A DNA stretch of 64,000 nucleotides. Source: Pseudopyrenochaeta lycopersici (taxonomy: Eukaryota > Ascomycota > Dothideomycetes > Pleosporales > Pseudopyrenochaetaceae). Below the pieces are notes generated by a model, which saw nothing but the letters and a program-made list of their open reading frames with translations, made no database searches and was not told the DNA's origin. A program made the position numbers and the translations under genes. Below, one piece after another: positions 45,929 through 57,320 of the stretch; the first letter of the stretch is position 1; every line of letters begins with the position of its first letter. The DNA lies in assembly GCA_003313425.1 (NCBI GenBank), contig NHZP01000040.1, positions 248,001-312,000 on the forward strand, in the 5' to 3' direction.

Positions 45929-47433
45929 ATGGCTTCTCTACCCAAAGAGAGCCGAAAGGTGCTGGAGGGTGTTTTTGGTAAGACTCACTTTCACGTGCCA
46001 TCTCCTGGATTGAAGTGGGAGCTTGGAGATGTACTAGAATCATGCTCATCTATGCAGCTGTAAATAAACCCCAATGGTCTTCTTCCGCTGGTGTCCTCCG
46101 TGATCTCCAATCCCACTTCGCCTCGTCTTCCCTCTTCACACCCTGGCTCGAATCCCAACGTCGTGCCATGATCCTGTCCAACTCCAAACCCAAACACATC
46201 AACAACCTCAAAGTGAAGCTTGGGCATGGCGGCACTCTCGATCCTTTGGCCACGGGTGTTCTGATTGTAGGCGTGGGAAAGGGGACAAAGCAATTGGGGA
46301 AGTTTCTCGAATGCACCAAGAGCTACGAGTGTGTTGTGCTCTTTGGAGCGGCGACGGATAGCTACGATGCTGTGGGAAAGGTTGTTAGTAAAGCGGGATA
46401 TGAACACGTCACGCGAGAACTTGTAGAAGAGAAGCTCGCACAATTCCGGGGAAACATCCTGCAAAAGCCGTCTATATTCTCGGCGTTGAAAGTCGACGGC
46501 AAGAAAATGTACGAGTACGCACGGGAGGGCAAGAACGTCCCTGAGGTCGCTGCACGCCCAGTTGAAGTGCTTGAATTGGAATTGGTTGAGTGGTTGGAGC
46601 CGGGAAGCCATGAATATAGATGGCCCAAGGAGGAAATGGACAGCACTGAGATGCAGGGTGCGGAGAAGCTGCTAGGCATAAGGAAAGAGGATGCTAAGAT
46701 CCATGCCGATATTGCGGCCAAGAGAGGAAGAAAACGGTCACGAACTCCAGACGACAATGTTCAGAATGCTGGGGAGCAGCCAAAGAAGCCAAGGACAGAG
46801 AGCGAGCCTGTCATGTCAGGAGCCTTGCCATCCGAAGACGCGAAAGCTGTTAATATTGAACAATCTACCAAGGTCGCAACGACAGATACAATCGAAGCTA
46901 CAGTAATCCCAACACAAGATGAGCCAGCCGGAACAGTGCCAGAATCGACCGTCGTAGACACTACAGAAACACCAGCAGAAAAGCCCGACCAAGAAAAGAC
47001 AACCGACACATCCCCCCAACCCCCCGCAGCACGACTCCGCATGACAGTAACATCTGGCTTCTACGTCCGCTCCCTCTGCCACGACCTCGGCCTAGCCTGC
47101 AACTCCCTCGGCCTGATGTCCTCGCTGATCCGCTCGCGCCAAGGCGACTACGAACTAGGAAAAAACGTGCTCGAATGGTCCGAGCTAGAAGCCGGTTCTG
47201 AGGCCTGGGAGCCAAGAGTGCAATCGTTGTTAGAAGAATTTATGGATAAGGAGGGCTGGGAGGCGGAGGAGTTGGATGATGAAGAGACGTGGCAGGGGAA
47301 GAAGAAGGAGTTCATGGAGAATAGACGGGATGATGATCGGGAGAGGAGTTATAAGGGAGGGAGGGGGAGGTGGAATGGGAAAGGGAAGGGAGGGAATTAT
47401 TATTCCAAGAAGATGAATGGTTCCAGAGACTAG
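45929..47433 (+). CDS. PUS4: tRNA pseudouridine-55 synthase, TruB/Pus4 family (474 aa)
   Basis: Exon 1 (45929-45977, MASLPKESRKVLEGVF) and exon 2 (46058-47433) are joined by an 80-bp intron with GTAAGA and a GCAG acceptor, giving 474 aa. The catalytic Asp sits in KLGHGGTLDPLATGVLIVG (about residues 68-86), and the downstream blocks TKSYECVVLFGAATDSYDA and KPSIFSALKVDGKKMYEYA are standard TruB motifs. A Thr/Glu/Pro-rich insertion of about 80 residues (about 250-335) separates the catalytic core from the conserved RMTVTSGFYVRSLCHDLG. The C terminus is Gly/Arg/Lys-rich, possibly RNA-binding or a nuclear signal. The enzyme makes pseudouridine 55 in the T loop of cytosolic and mitochondrial tRNAs. 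Confidence 0.95.
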
Positions 47434-47749
47434 GCTTGATCAGTGGCAGTTTCGAGAGAGAGAGAGAGAAAGGGCTAGTTGTATAACACATTCAAGATAC
47501 CCCAAACTATGAACCCTTCGTTCAATGATTGAATTCGAATTAAGAATAACAAATAATAATGCGTGACCGCTAGTCTTTTCATGTCCTCCAAACGCCATAT
47601 CCATGCCCATGCCGTGCCAAGCCATGCAACCAAAGGTATCCTATGCACAGGTCTACCACGTCATAAAAGTAGAGAAAACTAGGAAAGGAAAGGAGAGGAC
47701 GAGGAAGGAAAGAAGGAAAAGAACGCCAGCGCTACCCATCACAAGTGCA
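47434..47749. other. Convergent 3' flanks of PUS4 and the SLC35F-like gene
   Basis: It holds both 3' untranslated regions, with a GAGAGA run at about 47455-47470. I see no gene. Confidence 0.5.
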
Positions 47750-49253
47750 TCAAGCACTCGCTCTAGAGTTCCTGCGACTCAGACTTTGGCGCACGCTATG
47801 AAAGCTCCTTCGTACATCAATCACGGGATCTGCACCTTGCAGACCCTCCTCCTCATCCTTGCGGTCCTCGTGGTTGATGAAGAGGAAGGATAGGACCATT
47901 ATTGCTGCGCCGAGCCAGTACAAGGCCGAGGCATACTGCGCGTCCAGGACCATCTGGCCGATGAGACTAAGTGGGATAGTCAGACTCAAGCCGACGGTTA
48001 CAATCAGCGGGCTGGTCAGGAGCATGGCGTAGGCCCAGCAGAAGTCGCTGACGAGGCTGGACGCGCTGTTGACCAGGACGATGGTCAGGATGCGCGAGGT
48101 CGGTGGGAGGGCAAAGGTTTCGATCCCGGTTATGTGCAGGATGATGAAGCCCGGCCAGAGAAGCAGCACGTTTGAGAGCCCCACCAGGCCGAAGAAGAGG
48201 GGCATGTTTACTCGCGTCTCGTCGCCGATGCGCTTCTTCATGAAGACGGTGTAGAAGCCGTACAGCACTGCGCTCACAAACGCCATGACGTCTCCAATCG
48301 CCAACTCGCGCGGCGTCTTGTGCGGGAAGCTGCCGCGGTTCTCGTCCGTCTCGCCCGACACGTCGATGGTGGAGATAAGGGCCACCCCGCCGAGAGAAGC
48401 GCAGACGCCAATGAACTTTCGAATTGTGAAGCGCTCAACACGCAGGACGGAGCCGCAGAGGAGCGTCCAGATCGAGGATGTAGACGCCAGGATTGTAGAC
48501 GAGGCAACGGTCGTGTACTCGAGACATCCCGCTGCGAAGTAATTTGCCAGAAACCAGAGCATGCAGAATTCCAGCGCCAGTTTCGCTGTATCCATCACTG
48601 TAAGACTATCATCTATCTCGCCAGTCAACACCCGCGACAGCTCCTGGCTCTGGTGCATGTCGTCGCCCAGCAACACCTCAGCCGCCTCATCGCTCCGGTC
48701 TCGGATCTTGGACGACACCGACGACGACCTGGACTCGTGGTCACGCAGGAGTTTCCACTTGCCGGCCCGGCGCTGCAGCAGGTCGCGCACCTGTGCGAGG
48801 ACGGGTTTTTGGTACACTGTGTTTTCGCGGTCGGCCCAGAGGTGGTGCAGGAGCATTGGGATTAGCGGGATGATGAAGAAGGCCGTGTTGACATAGGTCA
48901 CAAAGTATGGCTTTGAGTAGGAGTCGTCTGCGAAGATAGTCTGTATATATTAGCCAGCATTCTCACCCTCTATCCTGGCTTTAGTATTGACATACACTTG
49001 CAAGAAAGTTGCTAGCTGTCCAGAGAAACACCGTCGCAAGCAGTAACGCAATACCAATCGCATGCCTCAATTTCTTATTTCCCTGCCTCTTCCCCTCGGT
49101 CCACACGCTGACCTCGCTCGCGGGCGACCGTATGGGGCTGTCGAGGAAGTCGTGCTCGCGCAGATAGCGGCTCTCGTTGGAAACGTCGCTCATGCGGGGG
49201 CTGAGCGGTGTCCTGGGCGACGGCTCCACGCTTTCCTCGCGTCTGGGAATCAT
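47750..49253 (-). CDS. SLC35F-type nucleotide-sugar/drug-metabolite transporter family protein (482 aa)
   Basis: Exons 49253-48996 and 48940-47750 join in phase 0 (intron 48941-48995, GTATGT..ATACAG). The N terminus (about 60 residues) is a hydrophilic Ser/Pro-rich cytosolic stretch. About ten membrane segments follow, beginning AIGIALLLATVFLWTASNFLAS, in the pattern of the EamA/DMT fold; family segments are YVNTAFFIIPLIP, ALEFCMLWFLANYFAAGCLEYT and VASSTILASTSSIWTLLCG. A hydrophilic loop of about 90 residues with Ser-rich and acidic sequence separates TM2 and TM3. The set resembles human SLC35F5 and yeast YML018C/Thi74 vacuolar membrane proteins. The substrate is not certain. The cytosolic C-terminal tail is Ser/Arg-rich. 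Confidence 0.9.
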
Positions 49254-49884
49254 CTTGGAGGATGGCGGCTAGGATGCACCTCTGCAGATCAAGGAGGGTG
49301 TTCGCAGTCGGGAAGATACGGGCTCACGGCTGTGCGTCGTGGAGAGGCATAGGACGGGCTGCGAGGGCTCATGAAACCAAGTCTTGCACAAGAACGATCT
49401 GAGGCAGTAAGGCTGCTAGCGCAATGGTGCGGCGCGACTGATGGTTCGGCGTGACACACAAGTGAAGAGCGCGCGTGTGAAGAAGCTCGTCAGGGTTTCG
49501 TTCCGTGTCTCAGATGGCGGCGTTTCGTGTGGCGTTGCAGGGGCAATGCCTTACCCACTCAGCCCCACGTCATCACAGGATACACGGCAGCCGTCACGCG
49601 TGGGTCCTGTCAGAGGCTGCAAGAGCTGATATGAGGCTAATGTTTACTGAGGCTTTGTAGGCAGCTATATAAGGCAGGCAACACCGACGCTCTACGCCCA
49701 CATGATGGTACAGGTAAAGACAAGTGCCTCTCTGCAGCAAGGAACATGCGACACACCAAACTCCGCGCAAACTCCAGTGATGATAACGTACAGACAGACG
49801 CAACGTCTTACACAACGTCTTTAAACACAGCCTTAGACACGATCCTGACCCGTCTTAGACGACGCTTCTTGCGACACGCTTACA
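49254..49884. other. Intergenic region between SLC35F-like gene and YPT7
   Basis: It includes the promoter of the transporter and the 3' region of YPT7. Short frames (49441-49629 plus, 49594-49815 minus) have no features. Confidence 0.5.
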
Positions 49885-50818
49885 CTAGCAAGCGCAGCCG
49901 CCTTCGTTGCCCTTGAGATCGATAGGAATAGTCTCAGGGAAGTCATTATTGAAGTCGCCTACGTCTTCTTGCGCCAAGGCTTGTCGCGCAATAACTGCAA
50001 CATACATATTAGTACTATTGTTGTAATAACAACGTCATGTGCATACCTTCAAAGGCTTGTTCGACGTTGATTGCCTCTTTCGCGCTCGTCTCAAAGTATG
50101 GGATGCCGCCCTTTGATTGGCAGAAAGTCATGGCGCGTTTGGACGAGATCTGGGCATGTTAGTCAGTGCGCTCGCAAAGTGACTGATGATGCATACCGTC
50201 CTCTTGCTTTCCTCGACATCAATCTTGTTGCCGATTACAACCTGATGGTGTTAGTGCTGTCTCTAACGGCTCTGTGGCTGGCGTACAAATGGAAAACTCT
50301 CTGGGTCCATTGGGCTCGCCTGCACCAAAAACTCATCCCTCCAGCTGTCCAGCGTGTCGAAGCTCTTCGAGTTGTTGACATCGTAGACCAGCACGCAGCA
50401 GTCGGCGCCTCGGTAAAAGGCTACTCCTAATGACTGGAATCGCTCTTGTCCAGCGGTGTCCCATAGCTAATTATTGTCAACCCAGTCCATGCGCTGATGT
50501 AAAGACACCCACCTGCATCGTCACCAGTCTGTCGTCGACCAGAACCTCCTTGGTGAGGAAGTCGGCGCCGATGGTCGCTTTGTAGCTCGCGCTAAACTTC
50601 TTGTTGACCTGTGATATCTGTGAGTCCCAGGTCCTTTTCCTCTATCCGAGGCCGTTTGGAAGCGCTCGCTGGGAGGATCGTCGTACATATTGGTTCATCA
50701 AGCTGGTCTTGCCTACCCCACTGTCTCCAAGGATAATGACCTGGGCACGTCAGCGATAGTCCTCACTCCTTGCGTGGAGCTTCCATACCTTGAGAAGAAC
50801 CTTCTTTCTTGACGCCAT
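49885..50818 (-). CDS. YPT7: Rab7/Ypt7 small GTPase (205 aa)
   Basis: Seven exons, 50818-50789, 50740-50687, 50608-50513, 50466-50287, 50241-50197, 50149-50047 and 49994-49885, total 618 nt in frame; the six introns are 45-78 bp with GT..AG ends. The product has every Ras-superfamily motif: P loop GDSGVGKTS (about 15-23), switch I ending [24 protein letters not shown] and [12 protein letters not shown]. The C terminus ends GGCAC, a CxC double geranylgeranylation site. Length 205 and the sequence [20 protein letters not shown] match Rab7/Ypt7. It controls homotypic vacuole fusion and late-endosome, autophagosome and CORVET/HOPS-dependent traffic at the vacuolar membrane. Confidence 0.97.
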
Positions 50819-51646
50819 CGTGTGTTTGGTATGAGGTGTTGGTAGAGGTGATGTGAGGTCGGTGAGGTACGTAACCGCGCCAGGCACGAGAGCGGGCGGG
50901 TCGAGGCGCAGGTGATGTCCAGGTGATGTCTAGGCAGCAGAGAAGTAAACAATGCCTACAAGCAGACGCTGAATTCGGTACAAGCAGGTGTGCACTCTAT
51001 CGCAGCTCCAGAAGCAATGGGAAGAGATGTGTTGGCTCAGTGGAGACAGCTCCAACCTCCATGACGGTTGATGTCAACCACCATCGGGATCAGCCTCGCC
51101 GACATGCCCAGACGCTAGCCGCCCACGCGCCCACCTGACCTCTGCGCTTCCACCGCCTTTCTTTTTCACTTATCGCGCACATGTCGCCATGATATGGCAG
51201 TCGAATAATGCAGATAAGTAGGGACGCTGCGTCTTCACACAGCTGTTTGAGATCAGTCAGCAAATATGAACCCAGGCTTGGCACCGACCTACCCCAGGTC
51301 ACCAAGATTAAGCTCGACTTGGCCGATTTCAAGCACCAAGCCAACCTCAATAGAACAGCGGCTATCACGTCCACTGACTTCTTCAGATCTGGGTAGTAAG
51401 CACTACTGGCCTGTCTATGGTACATGTCGGCACTTGAAATTGTCATACTGTCCAGGAGCAATCTCGGTATACACCTACAATTCATCTAATCAATGTAACA
51501 CCCGGACTTGATTCGACTGCTTGTAATACCTTCTGAAGCACCTGCCACACACAACCTTTTTCGTTCCAGAAGTCAAATCCAGTCTTTGAAGTACAATCTC
51601 TTGACACCCGAGTAGCCAGTGCGCCATAAAGGTCCAAGAGATACGC
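50819..51646. other. Divergent intergenic region between YPT7 and the carboxypeptidase gene
   Basis: It holds two promoters. Frames at 50923-51138 and 51090-51485 overlap each other on opposite strands and show no features. Confidence 0.5.
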
Positions 51647-51682
51647 ATGTACATGCTTTTTTCCAATTACAGTTCTTTTTCA

Positions 51683-53334
51683 ATGTGTCTCTTTCAGTCG
51701 CTCCTGGCTGCAGCCATATTCTACGCCGTTCTTACGACCGCATCTCCCACGGCCAAACATGACAAGAGGTCATTCGTTGAGCGAGCTGGTGTTGTCTACA
51801 ATGTCTTCGAGCATGGGGCCACAGGCGCGAAGATTGAATTCGTCGAGAACTCAGGCATATGCGAGACGACCCCCGGCGTCAAGCAATATTCTGGCTACTT
51901 CTCAGTTGGTGAGAACCAGGATATGTGGTTTTGGTAGTAACCCTGGCTGCTCTTGTGTGGCCACCTGTTGATAGGCCAGGTTCTTTGAGGCTCGGAACAA
52001 CCCAACCACTGCTCCACTTAATCTATTTTTGAATGGGGGACCTGGGTGCTGTAAGTAACTTTGTGCTATACTATGTCCCGGTATTTACATGGTTCAAGCA
52101 AGTATGATCGGCCTCTTCCAGGAGAACGGGCCTTGCAAATTCGAGCTTGGATCCAAGAATACTGTACCCGTCAATAACACTTTCAGCTGGAACAATAATG
52201 TCAACATGCTCTACATTGATCAACCAATTGAAGTTGGCTTTTCTCTCGGCAACAGTTCAGCTACTTCAACAAAGTCTGCAGCGCCCTATGTGTGGAATCT
52301 TCTGCAAGCCTTTTATGCATCCTTCCAGCAATACCACTGCCGTGACTTTGGCATCTTCACCGAGTCTTATGGCGGCCATTACGGAGCTGAGTTTGCAAGA
52401 TATATTCAAGACCAAAACAGACTCAAGGTTGGTGAGCACATTAATCTTATAGCCCTAGGAATCAACAACGGCTGGCATGACGCCGTCATCCAAGAACCTG
52501 CATACATCGACTATGCATATAACAATTCTTACAGACCATTCATTTCGAAGTCCCAGCACACCAAGTATCATCAGTGGTTCGAAGACTACTGCCTCCCAGA
52601 TCTACTACTCTGTAACAAGACTGGCACCAACTTCGACTGCGCAACTGCTGATCGAGCGTGCCGCGCCGTTGTAGAGAACCCACTGTACAGCATGATTGAC
52701 TTCAACATCTACGACATTCGTAAACCGGCCGATGACAAAGAGCCGCCTCAGAACTACATCAAATATCTCCAGGATCCCCAAGTAATGAAAGCCATTGGCG
52801 CGAAGAAAGTGTATGAGGAGTGTTCGGACGAGACAATGCGTAGATTCGTTGCAACAGGCGATTGTCAGTACCTTACCGTTGCTACGAATGAAGCTGATCT
52901 TTACAGCGTCGCGCTCGTACCTTGACGAATTGAGCGACGTCGTCTCCTCAGGAATCACAACACTCATCTGGGCGGGCGATGCCGAGTGAGCCTCCTTTTC
53001 CCTAAACATGCACCATACTAACACCTTCAGCTACGTCTGCAACTGGTACGGCGTCCGCGATGTAGCGAACGCAATTAGTTACCCTGGCCATGCTGCCTTC
53101 TCCGCGAAGTCTCTTGCGCCGTACAAGGTACATGGGAAAGAAATGGGATCGTTTAAGACGCAGGATAATCTATCCTTCTTGAAGGTGCTTGATGCGGGGC
53201 ATATGGTGATGTACTACCGTAAGTGCATGTTGGGCTGTTGGTGCTGCGTCGGTAGCTGACTGTTGGCAGAGCCGGAGCTGTCGCTACAGGTGTTTGAGCA
53301 GGTTATGAAGAATGGGCAGATTAAGTCAACGTGA
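51683..53334 (+). CDS. Secreted serine carboxypeptidase, peptidase family S10 (472 aa)
   Basis: Exons 51683-51933, 51980-52050, 52099-52863, 52907-52985, 53031-53218 and 53270-53334 join in frame across five introns of 43-51 bp. The start at 51683 puts a signal peptide first (MCLFQSLLAAAIFYAVLTTAS); an upstream in-frame ATG at 51647 would add 12 residues. A KR dipeptide soon after (HDKR) may be a Kex2-type processing site. The catalytic triad is visible: Ser in GIFTESYGGHYG, Asp in IWAGDADYVCN, His in VLDAGHMV; the oxyanion region is LFLNGGPGCSS, split by an intron. Several NxS/T sites suggest glycosylation. It would remove C-terminal residues from peptides outside the cell or in the vacuole; with no ER-retention signal, secretion is favoured. 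Confidence 0.93.
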
Positions 53335-53497
53335 TGATGGAGAATTATAGGCTTGACACTCGCCTAATCAATGCATATAAGTTGTCGTGACCTTATTTCG
53401 AACAATGATTTCAGATCTGTTGTCACTATGCATCCAGATTGAGCGTACGAAAACAAAGTTCGGATATATGTCACGTGCTTACTATACCTCCACTACA
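53335..53497. other. Convergent 3' flanks
   Basis: Only 163 bp separate the carboxypeptidase stop from the stop of the coiled-coil gene on the other strand, so their transcripts probably overlap. Confidence 0.5.
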
Positions 53498-55489
53498 TTA
53501 CACTTGCGAGACATCAATATCATCCACAGTTACATCTTCCTCCCCGTCAGCGATAACACTGCTCCCATCTTGTTCAGCTTGTTTTATGGTGTACTTGCCC
53601 CCATTAGGTTTCCCTCCATTTCCGCGGAAACGACGTGCGAAAGCCTCTTCCAATTTGTCCATATCCCTGCACTTGGCCTCGTATCGCGAAGTGGCCTCGT
53701 CTCGCTCTCGGTCTGCCGCAATACGCATGGTGATTGCTTTCTCCCTCTCTTCACGAACCTCTCGAAGCATGGCACGAAGGTTGGTTATCTCATACTCAAA
53801 GCGGCTGTGGCCCTCTTGGTACTCAGTAATCGACTCGTAGATTTCTTCGTACTTTCTCTCGCACTCGTGGAATCTCTCGCAGAAGCTGTCGCGTTCTCCG
53901 GTGATGGTTTCGATCTCAAACTTGAGGGTGACAATGCTTGTCTGCAGCGTGGAGAGCTCGATCTCCAGGTCACCGCACTTATCGCGTGCCTCGTCGCGAT
54001 CGCGTTCAATACGTTCGAAGCGTTCATGGAGGGTGTGAATCAACTCAGTCTTCTCCTTGAGCGTCACCTCGGTGCGATGCAGAGATTCCTCCAAGACAAG
54101 AATTTGGCGGTGGCGGTCCTCAGATTCCTTACACTTGCCGTGATGGTCTTTTTCGATTTGTTTCTTGTCGATGACAAGGCGTCGATATTCCTCTGTCTTC
54201 TTGGTGAGGCTTTCCCGTAGCTCAGTTTGCTCCGTCTGGGTAATGCGTAGCTCCTCGGTCAGAGAGGTGATCTCGCGTTCACAATGCTCTGACTTCAGCT
54301 TCCACTTGCCACAGCGGTCTTCTGCATCCTCCCACCGACTATGCTCTTCCTCGAGGTCACGCTTCAAGTCCTTCACCTTCTGATGCAACTCCTCCTTTTC
54401 ATATCTGACCTTTGACAAGGTCTCAGTCACTTCATGAAGTTCAAACTTCTTCTTTTCGATGGTCTCATTGAGTTCCTTGACCTTGCGTTTGAGCTCCTCG
54501 TTGCGATGATTACACTTACGCACTTGATCTTCCAGTTCGCCCTTCTCGTAGAGCCATTCGTTCTTCTCCTTCTTGTAAACCAATTGCGACTGCTTCAAGC
54601 TTGTTAATTCCTTGAAAGTAGACTCGAACTTGCTTGAGATCTCAGTATAGCTGGCTTGCAGTTCGACATACTTCAAGTCTAGGCTCTCAAGGTCGCCATG
54701 GTGTTTCTTGGCATCTTCTTCCGCGTTATGGCAAGCTTCTTTGACAGCGATGAGCTTCACTCGTGTTTCTTCCAGGGTTGTCTTCGTCTCCTCGTGTTCC
54801 TCCTTCAGGTACTTGTAGACGTCCTTGAGCTCCGCAACCTCACTGCGGGCTTCTCCTAGCTCACGGTCCCTATCAGCAAGCTTCTTCTTGTACTCAGCGC
54901 TGACTGCGATTGCGGCCGTAAGCTCTAAGCGAAGTTTGGCAACTTCTTTCTTTCGCTCCTCATGCTCGTGATGATGGTGGTGCTGCTCTCGCTGATGGCG
55001 CTCAATGATCTCAGTATACTCTTCGAACTGCTCGTACATGCGATCCATTTCCAGGGCATATGACTCCCGCTCTGAGATGATCCTCATCCAGACTTCTTTC
55101 AAGGAAGAACTGCGGCGCGATATACCAGCCATAAGCTCCATCAGAGCAAGAAACTCACCCTCAGCCCGGGTAGTCAGTTCTTTGGAGACCTCCGATCGGT
55201 GAGACCGCGAGAACCCGCCGCTCCAGTGCAAGTGGCGCCCCACACGACGACGCGAGCTGCTGAAGGAGCTGCGGACGGAACCAGTAGGGCTAGACGAGCG
55301 ACGGTGTCCGGGTTCATGGGGAGGGTTCTTGATGAGGCCGACTGGCTTCGGCTGTATAAGAGGACTGTGCATTGTGAGTCTCTCAAACTCAGCTTGAGGA
55401 CTCTCAGGCCCAACTTCAGCAACATGGACATCGACAGAGGCAAGCTTCTCTGGGAGAGGTTCGGAAACGTGCATATTTGGGGTTTCCAT
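53498..55489 (-). CDS. Long coiled-coil protein of unknown role (663 aa)
   Basis: One intronless frame starts at the ATG at 55489. Residues 1-105 are Pro/Ser/Arg-rich and probably disordered (HRRSSSPTGSVRSSFSSSRR). From about 110 to 610 the sequence is almost continuous heptad-type helix, rich in Glu, Lys, Arg and Leu, with a His-rich break (QREQHHHHHEHEERKK) near residue 175. The C-terminal tail is acidic (GEEDVTVDDIDVSQV). No motor, SMC head, kinase or membrane domain is seen. Structural or scaffold roles, such as at septa, spindle pole or polarity sites, are possible but I cannot choose between them. Confidence 0.85.
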   Translation of the reverse strand: METPNMHVSEPLPEKLASVDVHVAEVGPESPQAEFERLTMHSPLIQPKPVGLIKNPPHEPGHRRSSSPTGSVRSSFSSSRRRVGRHLHWSGGFSRSHRSEVSKELTTRAEGEFLALMELMAGISRRSSSLKEVWMRIISERESYALEMDRMYEQFEEYTEIIERHQREQHHHHHEHEERKKEVAKLRLELTAAIAVSAEYKKKLADRDRELGEARSEVAELKDVYKYLKEEHEETKTTLEETRVKLIAVKEACHNAEEDAKKHHGDLESLDLKYVELQASYTEISSKFESTFKELTSLKQSQLVYKKEKNEWLYEKGELEDQVRKCNHRNEELKRKVKELNETIEKKKFELHEVTETLSKVRYEKEELHQKVKDLKRDLEEEHSRWEDAEDRCGKWKLKSEHCEREITSLTEELRITQTEQTELRESLTKKTEEYRRLVIDKKQIEKDHHGKCKESEDRHRQILVLEESLHRTEVTLKEKTELIHTLHERFERIERDRDEARDKCGDLEIELSTLQTSIVTLKFEIETITGERDSFCERFHECERKYEEIYESITEYQEGHSRFEYEITNLRAMLREVREEREKAITMRIAADRERDEATSRYEAKCRDMDKLEEAFARRFRGNGGKPNGGKYTIKQAEQDGSSVIADGEEDVTVDDIDVSQV

Positions 55490-57318
55490 TATGGCGGTAG
55501 GCTCGAACAGAGAGTTAACAGTAGAGACTAAAGGCGAGTAAGCGGCCTTGCTCGTTGATTGAGGAACGACCGCAAGGGGCGACTAAATGAAAAACATCAG
55601 GCGGGCGCAGGCATCTAAGTATTGGGGGTGCGCCAATGCCTGTTATCGCGTCCAACTTAGCCTACCTTTGCATATCTAGGCGCTTGGGGCAATTCTAGGT
55701 AAATCGCCAAAGCCAGACATCTGGATGGTTCTAGGACATGTCGATTCTGCTAGCGAGATGACTATACGATAGGTCTGGACGCGCAATTAGACGATTTCTA
55801 TCGCTGCATAACGGAGGGGCCGACGATTGGACTAAAATCCGGATGGTTGCAGACCAAGCGTGATCCAGCTGCAGCCTCACCATGGTCGACGTGAAGTCGG
55901 GTATTGACTCGTCTCCTTGAGCGGCACTTGCATGGCCGTATTTTCAGCTTTTTCCATACATGCAATACTAAAGCGGTAAGGCCGCGAACGATCGACGGGG
56001 CTTGGGAGAAGCGGGCGCGGCGGTCCGTCGCTTTTCGGACCCAGAACACAGGAAATCGCATGGGTGAGGGTCTACCCCGTCAATTTCTACTCGAACAGGT
56101 AATTTGTGGGGAAGGGCTGGGTCGTAAACGTGCGAGTTTGAGCCAGCCACAGACGACTTGGATTAGCCCCATTTCGGAAGCGCCGAACTAGTTGCCCCAT
56201 CTAGCACAACACCTGACAATCAGTGTCGAATCGTTTTACAGTCCGAATACCTCTATTAATTCCGCGGTGTAGGTGGTCTTTTGAAATAATTACTCTTGAG
56301 ATGAAGGGTTCCATCCAGGCTAGAGGAGCGAACACCGGTTCGAATGTGGTGCTGCTCTTGAGCCGAGACGCTCGCTTGGCCGGTGATCCCATCCTTCGGA
56401 ACTTATGTCCTAACCACGGGGCTTACGGATGCTGGGCTAGGGAGCTGCATGTGGGACAGCCGTCACAGGCGTGAAGCCATAATCTCGCGGTTCTGCTCCG
56501 AAGCTCGTTTCGTATTAGAGCCAATACTTTCTTTTGTCCATGCAATAGCTACATTAGTAAGTAAGTAAGACACGAAGCTTAACCATATATACCGTATTAG
56601 AGTTATTCTTCTACATCAAATATAGACGATGTTTAAATACTACGTCTTAAAGTCTGTTTCGCAAGGCTACTGAGATAATCAAATATATAATTATATACTG
56701 TTTTCAACATAGGATTCAGACTATGATTTTCTACTCAATCTATTAGTTACTACATCTTCGCTCTCTCAAGGGCTTTGCGATGCTGTCCATTGTCTACAAG
56801 TGAGCTTGAGACGAACACCCTAGAGCTCGCTGAATTCTTTCGGACTTACCGTGAAGCCAGGTCATACCTAGAGTGCCTTACGAAGAATTCGATGTCAAAA
56901 CTATTTTTAATTAAGCTCTATACAATCCGCAAGATCGACAGTAATTTCTTGGACTGCAAGAAACATATTTTGTGTGAGACTATGGAGTGTGTCGGTTTGA
57001 TGATGCTCTCCTTCAGCGCGCACGTATGCATGCGCCGATCACGTAGCGACAATTGATTCCACAACATTGCGGAGGTCGATCGAAACAGACCTTGAACAAT
57101 TTTACCTACACTTTCACAATCTACGGGGCTTTCACTTTCTAGACAACGATTATACGGCGACCTGCGCCTACTATCGCTACGGTACAGATTGTGACCTTGT
57201 CAACGTTGTAGAAACATTACACGCATAGCGCTCACAACAGCTGGCGCAAAGGTTTTCTAAATGTTCCCCGAACATTTGTTCGAGTGGAGTGTTAAAGTAT
57301 ATAGTTTTATGTGTTTTG
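55490..57318. other. Gene-free region before the transposon
   Basis: Short frames to about 56570 have no features. From 56570 to about 57050 the sequence becomes AT-rich. No gene, RNA or repeat was recognised. Confidence 0.45.
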
Positions 57319-57320
57319 TA

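Noticed and set aside
53387..54220. 277-codon plus-strand frame
   Set aside because: Antisense shadow of the coiled-coil gene, whose codon pattern leaves the opposite strand open.
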